64,000 nt of DNA from Streptomyces tendae. GTDB taxonomy: Bacteria; Actinomycetota; Actinomycetes; Streptomycetales; Streptomycetaceae. A program made the position numbers and the translations under genes. How positions within the stretch are numbered: the first letter of the stretch is position 1; each line of letters begins with the position of its first letter. The stretch is from contig NZ_BMUY01000004.1 of the NCBI RefSeq assembly GCF_014650435.1, positions 248,001 to 312,000 on the forward strand. Reading direction: 5' to 3'. The notes beneath the pieces are model-generated. The model did no database searches, was not told where the DNA came from, and saw only the letters and a list, made by a program, of their open reading frames with translations. Of this stretch, positions 58,135-64,000 are shown piece after piece.

Positions 58135-58650
58135 ATGACCCCCGGACCTTCCGACCCCGCCGAGCCCTCCGCGCCCGACGACCCGCACCCCGACCTGCTC
58201 ACCGTGCTTCCGCGGCTCACCCAGCTCAGCGCCGCCTTCAACAAGGGCCGGCTCACCGAACGCGCGGCCGAGGCGGCCGGGCTCGCCCTCGACCGTCCCG
58301 CCATGGGCGTACTGGTGACCCTCCGGACGGCCGACCAGCCGCTGCGGATCGGTGAGATCGCCGACCGGATGCAGGTCGTGGGCCCGCACGTCACCCGACA
58401 GGTACAGGCGCTGGAGAAGCGCGGTCTGGTGCACCGGGTCGCCGACCCCCACGACCGCCGTGCGAGCCTCATCGAACCGACCGGGGCCGGCCTGGACGCC
58501 GCCAACCGGTATGTGGCGTCGCTGCTCGGCTGGTTCGCCGAGGCGCTCGCCGACTGGCCGCGGCAGGACCGCGAGGACCTCACCCGTCTCCTCACCCGTC
58601 TCGCCGACGACGTGACGGCGCGTCTGGCCAGACTCGACGCGGAGGAGTGA
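58135..58650 (+). CDS. MarR family transcriptional regulator
   Basis: 171 aa. The winged helix is LDRPAMGVLVTLRTADQPLRIGEIADRMQVVGPHVTRQVQALEKRGLVHRVADPHDRRASLIEPTGAG in outline, with the DDR-type wing as HDRRA. An N-terminal Pro/Asp-rich tail precedes it. It is divergent from the FAD monooxygenase and probably represses it and itself through the paired operators. Confidence 0.9.
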   Translation: MTPGPSDPAEPSAPDDPHPDLLTVLPRLTQLSAAFNKGRLTERAAEAAGLALDRPAMGVLVTLRTADQPLRIGEIADRMQVVGPHVTRQVQALEKRGLVHRVADPHDRRASLIEPTGAGLDAANRYVASLLGWFAEALADWPRQDREDLTRLLTRLADDVTARLARLDAEE

Positions 58651-58674
58651 GCACTTGGCGCGCTGCGCCCGGGC

Positions 58675-59394
58675 CTACCCTGCGGCCCCGGTGCGGGCTC
58701 GCCACAGGTCGCGCAGGAGCGCGATCTCGGCCATGTGGTGGATGAACTCCAGGTTGTCCCCGGCCACGACGCCGATGTAGGGATCGTCGGGATCGGAGCC
58801 GTAGGGGTACTGGGAGAAGCCGACGGTGTCGAGCTGCTCGTCGGTGACGCCCGCGACGTCCTCGCGCCAGCGGTCGATCGCCGCCCAGAACCTCTCCAGC
58901 GCCAAGGCGGCGGAGGGGGTGAAGTCGACCAGCAGCCGCGGGTCGCGGCGTCGTTCACCGAAGGTCCACTCCCACTGGCCCGCGAAGCAGGAGTGCAGGT
59001 GCGAGAGCCGCCAGGCGATGGTGGTGACCGGCGCCGGGTCGGGCTCGGGCGTGCCGGTGTGGGCCAGGACCTGCTCGACGCGCTCGACGCTCACGCTCCA
59101 GTCGTCGGCGATCTTGGTGACCGCCATGCCGCTCGCGGCCTGCCGGGCCACCTCCGCGTACTCGCTCGCCGGGATGTCGGGGGCGCCCTTGTCGAGCACC
59201 CACTCGCCCGGCCCGTACGCCCTGGGCGTCACCGCCTCGCCCCGGCGCCGGATCGACCAGCAGTCGGCGGCGGGCTCCCACAGGTACTCCTCGTCGCCGA
59301 GCCCCGCCAGCCGCACCTGCGCCATCTCCCTGGCCTGGTCGAACTGGTCGAGCAGTACGCCCAACCGGTCCGTCCGCGCGCCCTCGATCTCCAT
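58675..59394 (-). CDS. DinB-like / mycothiol-transferase-type protein
   Basis: 239 aa, a DinB four-helix-bundle protein. The bundle is visible as LLDQFDQAREMAQVRLAGLGDEEYLWEP, VTTIAWRLSHLHSCFAGQWEWTFG and FIHHMAEIALLRDLW; the His residues of WRLSHLHS and FIHHMAEI are likely metal ligands. A short helical insert (SEYAEVARQAASGMAVTKIADDWSVSVERVEQVLAH) is unusual. Related actinobacterial proteins can be mycothiol S-transferases. ATG 59394 is chosen. It is divergent from the rhamnosidase. Confidence 0.8.
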   Translation of the reverse strand: MEIEGARTDRLGVLLDQFDQAREMAQVRLAGLGDEEYLWEPAADCWSIRRRGEAVTPRAYGPGEWVLDKGAPDIPASEYAEVARQAASGMAVTKIADDWSVSVERVEQVLAHTGTPEPDPAPVTTIAWRLSHLHSCFAGQWEWTFGERRRDPRLLVDFTPSAALALERFWAAIDRWREDVAGVTDEQLDTVGFSQYPYGSDPDDPYIGVVAGDNLEFIHHMAEIALLRDLWRARTGAAG

Positions 59395-59559
59395 GCCCGG
59401 CCCCTTTCACGGTTCTCACGGTGCGCCCGCGCCACGCGACGCCCGGCGGAGGCCGAGGCTAACGAGTGGCGTGACGCGGGCGCGACCGATTTCCCCGCCG
59501 CACGCTCCTACGGGCGGGACGCCGAACGCCGTGGCGTGGAACGGCCGTTGTCACATCCC

Positions 59560-59617
59560 TTGATGGGGCCCACAGGGCGTGCATAGGATCGTGAGGACAG
59601 TGATTGAATCGTTTCAA
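59560..59617 (+). promoter_or_regulatory. promoter and LacI-type operator of the rhamnosidase gene
   Basis: In the 327-base gap 59395-59721: TTGATG (59560-59565), 18-bp spacer, TAGGAT (59584-59589), then the palindrome TTGAATCGTTTCAA (59604-59617) starting 14 bp after the -10 box. It nearly equals the TTGAATCCTTTCAG before the RhaS-like gene. The rest of the gap holds no ORF that I can support. Confidence 0.7.
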
Positions 59618-59721
59618 CACTTCATTTCCGCACCTCCCCATCCGTAGGACCAGACAGCCGACGCGAGTCACACGCGCGGTCGTTCCCGCCGCGTCGGCAC
59701 GACGAGCAAAGGCGGACACAC

Positions 59722-62700
59722 ATGACCGAGGAATCGGCCGGGGACCCGACCGAGGGCTGGAACCGCAGGGTCTTCCTCCGCGGCACGGTGGCGACCGCGG
59801 GTGCCGCCGGCGTCACCGCGCTGACCACCGGCGGCGCGGCCGCGGCCGTGGGCGCCGGGAGGGCGGGCGGCTCGCCGGAGACGGAGGCCGGACTGCGCGT
59901 CGTGCGCACCGGCGTCGAGTACGCCGAGAACCTGCTCGGCACGGACGTCGAACTCCCCCGGCTGTCCTGGGAGCCGGCCGCCCCCGGACACGGCGCCCGG
60001 CAGACCGCCTACCAGGTCCGGGTGACCCGGGACCCCGGCGGCCGGGGCTCGCGCACCCGCACGGTGTGGGACTCGGGCAAGGTCGCCTCCGACCGCACCG
60101 TCGGCATCCCCTACGGCGGGCCCGCGCTGCTCCCCCGCACCCGCTACCACTGGCAGGTCCGGGTCTGGGACGCCGCGGGGCGCCGCTCCCCCTGGAGCGA
60201 GACGCGCTGGTGGGAGACGTCGCTGCCGGACGACGGCTGGCTGGCTAGCTGGATCGGCGCCGAGGAGCCGCCCGCACCGCCGACCCTGGACGGCGCGTCC
60301 TGGATCTGGTCCCCCGGCGCGACCTCCTCGGACGCCCCGGAGGGCGAACGCCGGTTCCGCGCCACGCTCGCCCTGCCCGCGGGCGCCGTGGTGAGGCGGG
60401 CCGTGGTGAGCGCCACGGCGGACGACGACTTCACCCTCTACGTCCACGGACAGCAGGTGCTCCACGCACCGCCGCAGACCGACGGCTGGCGCACCGGCCG
60501 CACCGCCGACGTCACGGAGCAGGCGCGCTCCGCCGGCGGCGGGATCGTCGTCGCCGCCCTCGCCACCAACCGGCCCGGGGCCAGTGTGAACCCCGGCGGA
60601 CTCCTCGCCCGCCTCCTCGTCGAGACCGAGGACGGACGCACCCACGAACTGCGCACCGGCGACGGCTGGCGCACCACCGACACGGCACAGGAGGGCTGGG
60701 AGCGCCCGGGGTTCGACGACGGCGACTGGGCTCCGGCCGCCGTCCTGGCCCCGTACGGCGAGGGCCCCTGGGGCGGCAGCGTCACCGTCACGACTCCCGA
60801 GGCTCCCGCTCCGCTGCTGCGCCGCTCCTTCACCGTCCACGGCCGGGTGGCCCGCGCACGCCTGTACATCAGCGGACTCGCCTACTACGAGGCCGAGATC
60901 AACGGGCGGCGCGTCGGCGACCAGGTCCTCGACCCCGGTTTCACCGACTACGACGAGACGGTGCTGTACGCCGTCCACGACGTGACGGAGCTGCTGAGAC
61001 GCGGCGAGAACGCCATCGGGGTCGCCCTGGGCCGCGGCTTCTACGGTATGACGACGCCCAACGTCTGGAACTGGCACCGCGCTCCCTGGCACGGCGAGCC
61101 CCGGCTGCTCGCGCAGTTGGAGATCGACCATCCGGACGGGACCCGCACCACCGTCGCCACGGACACCGAATGGCGCATCACCGAGGGGCCGACCCGGTCC
61201 AACTCCCTGTACGCCGGGGAGACCTATGATGCCCGGCGGGCGCCCGACGGCTGGTCCCGGCCCGGGTTCGACGACTCCGGGTGGCGGCCCGCCGGTGTGC
61301 GCGAGGCGCCCGGCGGCACACTGCGCGCACAGCCGCACGACCCGATCGGGATCGTCGACACCGTCCGCCCGAAGGCGATCGAGGAGCTGCGCGACGGCGT
61401 GTACGTCGTGGACATGGGCCGCACGATGGCCGGCTGGACCCGGCTGAGCGTGCGCGGGGCCGCCGAGGGCACGGTGGTCCGGCTCGTCCACGGCGAGAAG
61501 CTCAAGGACGACGGAAGTGTGCACGCGGAGACCGGGCACGTACCCGGCCGCTTCCAGACCGACGAATACGTGTGCGCCGGCCGGGACGAGGAGGTGTGGG
61601 AGCCGAGCTTCTCGTACAAGGGATTCCGGTACGTCGAGGTCCACGGCCTGCCCGCGGGTCCTGAGCCGGGGGACGTGCTGGGGCGGCTGGTGCACTCCCG
61701 CGTGGACGAGGTCAGCTCGTTCTCCTGCTCGGAGCCGTTCTACGAGTGGCTGGACGGGGCCATGCGGCGCACCGTCCTGAACAACCTGCACGGCATCCCC
61801 ACCGACACGCCGATGTACGAGAAGAACGGCTGGACCGGCGACGCCCAGCTCGGTACACCGGTCATGACGTACGCCTTCGGCATGCAGCGCTTCCTGTCCA
61901 AGTGGCTCGGCGACCTCGCCGACAGCCAGACCGGTGACGGCCAACTCCCGGTGATCGTGCCCAGCGGCGGGTGGGGGTACGGGGACCTCGGGCCCTCCCC
62001 GGAGTGGACGACCGTGTACCCCTTCGTGGTGCGCGAGTTGTACCGGGTGTACGGGGACGAACGGGCGGCCCGGGAGCACTGGGAGACCCTGACCCGCTAC
62101 CTGGACTGGGAACTCGGCCGGCTGCGGGACGGCCTGGCGGTCACCGCGCTCGGCGACTACCTGGCACCCGGCTACGGCGGCAACCCGCCCGAGGACACCC
62201 GGCTGACCGCGACGGCCTATCTGTACCGGGCGCTGCTGCACACGGCGGAGCTGGGCGAGACGCTCTCCGGCCTGCCCGGCGACAACGATGTCCCCACTCG
62301 TTACCGTGCCGCCGCCGAGGGGCTGCGGGACGCCTTCAACGCGGCGTTCCTGGGGCCGGAGGGGCACTACCGCACGGCCAAGGACCCGGACTACCGGCAG
62401 ACGTCCAACGCGATCCCGCTGGCGTTCGGGCTGGTGCCGCCGGGAGCCCGGGCCACGGTCCTGGAAAGCCTGGTCGCCGACATCGAGAAGCGCGGGAACC
62501 ACCTCAACACGGGGGCCCTGGGCACGAGCGTGCTACTGCGGGTCCTGTGCGCCCACGGCCGCCCGGACGTCGCCCACGCCGTGGCCACCCGGCGCACGTA
62601 CCCGAGTTGGGGCTACTGGCACGACAACGGTGCCGACACGATGTGGGAGATGTGGCCGCTGGACTCCCGCTCCCGCGACCACTACTTCCAGGGCACCGTC

Positions 62701-63036
62701 GCCCAGTGGCTGTACGAGAACGTGGCCGGGCTCAGGCCGGGCGACGCGGGGTGGCGCACCTTCTCCGTGCGCCCCGACGCCCGTACGGGGGTGGACTGGG
62801 CGCGCACCTCGATCCGCACCGTGCGCGGCGAGGCGGCCGTGGCGTGGTCCGCCGTGGGCGGGAGGCTGCGGCTCACCGTACGGGTACCCGTCGGGTCGCG
62901 GGCGGAGGTCCACGTGCCGGTGTCCGAGGGCGGGCGCGCGAGCGCGCCCGCCGGGGCGGAGCTCCTGCGCTCGGTGCCCGGCTTCGACGTCCTCCGGGTC
63001 GGCCACGGCAAGTGGGAGTTCACCGGCGACGCGTGA
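59722..63036 (+). CDS. GH78 alpha-L-rhamnosidase, Tat-exported
   Basis: 1104 aa extracellular enzyme that releases terminal alpha-L-rhamnose. The Tat signal NRRVFLRGTVATAGAAG occupies the N terminus. Domains follow the GH78 order: fibronectin-like (GVEYAENLLGTDVELPRLSWE), lectin-like jelly rolls (RLYISGLAYYEAEINGRRVGDQVLDPGFTDYD), the (alpha/alpha)6 catalytic barrel with the general acid Glu in TDTPMYEKNGWTGDAQLG, and a C-terminal beta-sandwich. ATG 59722 is preceded by AAAGGCGG. The shared operator with the orphan RhaS-like protein suggests rhamnose control. Confidence 0.93.
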   Translation: MTEESAGDPTEGWNRRVFLRGTVATAGAAGVTALTTGGAAAAVGAGRAGGSPETEAGLRVVRTGVEYAENLLGTDVELPRLSWEPAAPGHGARQTAYQVRVTRDPGGRGSRTRTVWDSGKVASDRTVGIPYGGPALLPRTRYHWQVRVWDAAGRRSPWSETRWWETSLPDDGWLASWIGAEEPPAPPTLDGASWIWSPGATSSDAPEGERRFRATLALPAGAVVRRAVVSATADDDFTLYVHGQQVLHAPPQTDGWRTGRTADVTEQARSAGGGIVVAALATNRPGASVNPGGLLARLLVETEDGRTHELRTGDGWRTTDTAQEGWERPGFDDGDWAPAAVLAPYGEGPWGGSVTVTTPEAPAPLLRRSFTVHGRVARARLYISGLAYYEAEINGRRVGDQVLDPGFTDYDETVLYAVHDVTELLRRGENAIGVALGRGFYGMTTPNVWNWHRAPWHGEPRLLAQLEIDHPDGTRTTVATDTEWRITEGPTRSNSLYAGETYDARRAPDGWSRPGFDDSGWRPAGVREAPGGTLRAQPHDPIGIVDTVRPKAIEELRDGVYVVDMGRTMAGWTRLSVRGAAEGTVVRLVHGEKLKDDGSVHAETGHVPGRFQTDEYVCAGRDEEVWEPSFSYKGFRYVEVHGLPAGPEPGDVLGRLVHSRVDEVSSFSCSEPFYEWLDGAMRRTVLNNLHGIPTDTPMYEKNGWTGDAQLGTPVMTYAFGMQRFLSKWLGDLADSQTGDGQLPVIVPSGGWGYGDLGPSPEWTTVYPFVVRELYRVYGDERAAREHWETLTRYLDWELGRLRDGLAVTALGDYLAPGYGGNPPEDTRLTATAYLYRALLHTAELGETLSGLPGDNDVPTRYRAAAEGLRDAFNAAFLGPEGHYRTAKDPDYRQTSNAIPLAFGLVPPGARATVLESLVADIEKRGNHLNTGALGTSVLLRVLCAHGRPDVAHAVATRRTYPSWGYWHDNGADTMWEMWPLDSRSRDHYFQGTVAQWLYENVAGLRPGDAGWRTFSVRPDARTGVDWARTSIRTVRGEAAVAWSAVGGRLRLTVRVPVGSRAEVHVPVSEGGRASAPAGAELLRSVPGFDVLRVGHGKWEFTGDA

Positions 63037-63049
63037 GGCGGCCCGACGC

Positions 63050-63262
63050 TCAGGCGTCCGCGGACCCGGCCAGGGAACGCGGGCGCAGGTCGGTCCAGTT
63101 GGCCTCGACGTAGGCCAGGCAGGCGTCGCGGGTGTTCTCCTCGAAGACGGTCGTCCAGCCTCCGGGCACCGGAGCGAAGGACGGCCAGAGCGAGTGCTGG
63201 CCCTCGTCGTTCACCAGGACCAGGAACCGGCCGTCGGCGTCGTCGAAGGGGTTGGTGCTCAT
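63050..63262 (-). CDS. MbtH-like protein
   Basis: 70 aa. The full MbtH pattern is present: [58 protein letters not shown] in outline, including the three conserved Trp positions. MbtH proteins assist adenylation domains of nonribosomal peptide synthetases. No synthetase is in the window, but the iron box and the divergent esterase suggest a siderophore cluster to the right. ATG 63262 is preceded by GGGAGG. Confidence 0.95.
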   Translation of the reverse strand: MSTNPFDDADGRFLVLVNDEGQHSLWPSFAPVPGGWTTVFEENTRDACLAYVEANWTDLRPRSLAGSADA

Positions 63263-63282
63263 CCGCGGTACCTCCCGTTGAA

Positions 63283-63301
63283 TTAGGTTAGGCTCGCCTA
63301 A
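63283..63301. promoter_or_regulatory. DmdR/IdeR-like iron box between mbtH-like and esterase genes
   Basis: TTAGGTTAGGCTCGCCTAA agrees with the consensus TTAGGTTAGSCTWACCTWA at 17 of 19 positions by my count. It lies in the 88-bp divergent region, so iron-loaded DmdR probably represses both genes. Confidence 0.9.
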
Positions 63302-63350
63302 TGCGCGATGAGCTTAGCCTTCTGGATTTCCGCTCCACAAGGAGACGTTC

Positions 63351-64000
63351 ATGAGGCGGTCGGGCCCGGATCCCTTCGCCGCGTTCGGGCTGGCGGGGGA
63401 ACCGGGCACCGATGCCTTCTGGGCCGACGTGGCCGCCGTGACCACGCCCGTGGCGACACCCGACGGTGACGGGTGGGCGACCCTGTTCCTGCGGCGCGGG
63501 TCGCGGGCGGCGAGCGTCGTCTTCGAGAGCTGGTCGGAGCCCGTCCCCCTGCGGCGGTGGGGCGACACGGACTGCTGGTACGCCGAGGTGCGGATGCCGG
63601 CGCGACTGCGGGTGACGTACCGGTTCCTGGCGGGCGACGAGGCGTACGCCGACCCGTACAACCCGGCGGGCGCGGGCGGCGACCGGTCCCTCGCCGCCAC
63701 CCCGGACGCCCCGGCCCAGCCGCACTGGCCGCTGGTCGGCGCCACCGACGTCCTGCCCCTGCCCCGCACCCGGCTGCGCTGGACCAGCGAGCGGCTCGGC
63801 GGACGGCGCACCGTGCGGGTCCATCCGGTGGGCGGCGGCGGGCCGGTGGTCCTGCTGCTCGACGGCGACGACTGGCTGTACCTGCACCCGGCGACGGCCG
63901 CGTTCGACTCGGCCGCGGCGAGCGGTGAGATGCCGCCGGTCACCCTGGTGTTCCTCCCGGCCAAGGACCGCGGGGCCGAGTTCGGGTGCCGGTCCGCGCT
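63351..64000 (+). CDS. enterochelin esterase-like protein, 5' part (runs off the window)
   Basis: 216 codons to the right edge without a stop. The N-terminal domain fits the enterobactin/enterochelin esterase family (DAFWADVAAVTTPVATPDGDGWATLFLRRGSR, WSEPVPLRRWGDTDCWYAEVRMPARLRVTYRFLAGDEAYADPYNPA in outline). The catalytic domain begins VRVHPVGGGGPVVLLLDGDDWLYLHP and VTLVFLPAKDRGAEF, the catalytic Ser lying beyond the window. It hydrolyses ferric catecholate siderophores in the cytosol. ATG 63351 follows AAGGAGA. It is controlled by the iron box. Confidence 0.9.
   Translation, partial: MRRSGPDPFAAFGLAGEPGTDAFWADVAAVTTPVATPDGDGWATLFLRRGSRAASVVFESWSEPVPLRRWGDTDCWYAEVRMPARLRVTYRFLAGDEAYADPYNPAGAGGDRSLAATPDAPAQPHWPLVGATDVLPLPRTRLRWTSERLGGRRTVRVHPVGGGGPVVLLLDGDDWLYLHPATAAFDSAAASGEMPPVTLVFLPAKDRGAEFGCRSA

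Noticed and set aside
59668..62502. A 944-residue minus-strand frame opposite the rhamnosidase
   Set aside because: The plus-strand GH78 gene is unmistakable; the antisense translation is compositionally biased and motif-free.
1..64000. tRNA, rRNA, prophage or insertion-sequence content
   Set aside because: No cloverleaf-like conserved arms, rRNA segments, transposase or integrase motifs were recognised on either strand while reading; a dedicated search would be needed to exclude a tRNA fully.

Overview
The window reads as a piece of a Streptomyces (or close relative) chromosome. Support comes from very high G+C with strong third-position GC bias, frequent GTG/TTG starts, Tat and lipoprotein signals on secreted enzymes, SpoIIE-type phosphatases, DmdR/IdeR-like iron boxes, a DasR-like site before a chitin-degradation pair, and a tiny bL37-like ribosomal protein gene. 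It looks like accessory/arm-type catabolic DNA: many small operons, each with its own regulator. I see no rRNA, tRNA, CRISPR, phage or transposase.

Layout. 1-7.5 kb: end of a TetR gene; aldo/keto reductase divergent from a TetR gene with twin operators; secreted SGNH hydrolase; large secreted subtilase. 7.6-12.6 kb: TrmB/LuxR-type regulator, a malX-malY-like PTS permease/C-S lyase pair, alpha/beta hydrolase. 12.6-18.7 kb: a 5-oxoproline (pyroglutamate) island: a DUF969/DUF979 permease pair, pyroglutamyl peptidase and DUF2891 on the minus strand, divergent from pxpA-pxpB-pxpC, with two identical operator palindromes between. 18.6-21.3 kb: DUF2809 membrane protein, a secreted protein with an upstream 5'-truncated relic of a paralogue, TetR. 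21.4-25.6 kb: NmrA reductase, MarR-MFS pair, orphan RhaS-like sugar-binding lipoprotein. 25.7-28.6 kb: MASE1 sensor and separate SpoIIE phosphatase, sirtuin. 28.7-37.3 kb: ABC sugar importer, LacI regulator, GH5-like and GH3 glycosidases, all on the plus strand. 37.3-41.3 kb: iron-box-controlled siderophore-interacting protein, then two CGNR regulators around a dehalogenase-like hydrolase and a ketopantoate-reductase-like gene.

41.3-53 kb: frameshifted PAS-GAF-SpoIIE phosphatase, chloroperoxidase-like hydrolase, GlxA/AraC regulator and HD protein, pirin and AhpD-like pair, bL37-like small ORF, VOC protein, MerR and SulP transporter, Tat ferritin-like protein, MerR and hydrolase. 53-58.7 kb: LPMO plus GH19 chitinase under a DasR-like site, then two FAD monooxygenases with TetR and MarR regulators. 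58.7-64 kb: DinB-like protein, Tat-exported GH78 rhamnosidase, and the edge of a siderophore locus (MbtH and esterase sharing one iron box), which continues past the right end.

Cross-links. The rhamnosidase and the distant RhaS-like binding protein have the same LacI-type operator at the same place relative to their promoters, so they probably form one rhamnose regulon. Two iron boxes point to shared iron control. The 5-oxoproline island is the most complete pathway: release from peptides, transport, and ATP-dependent opening to glutamate.
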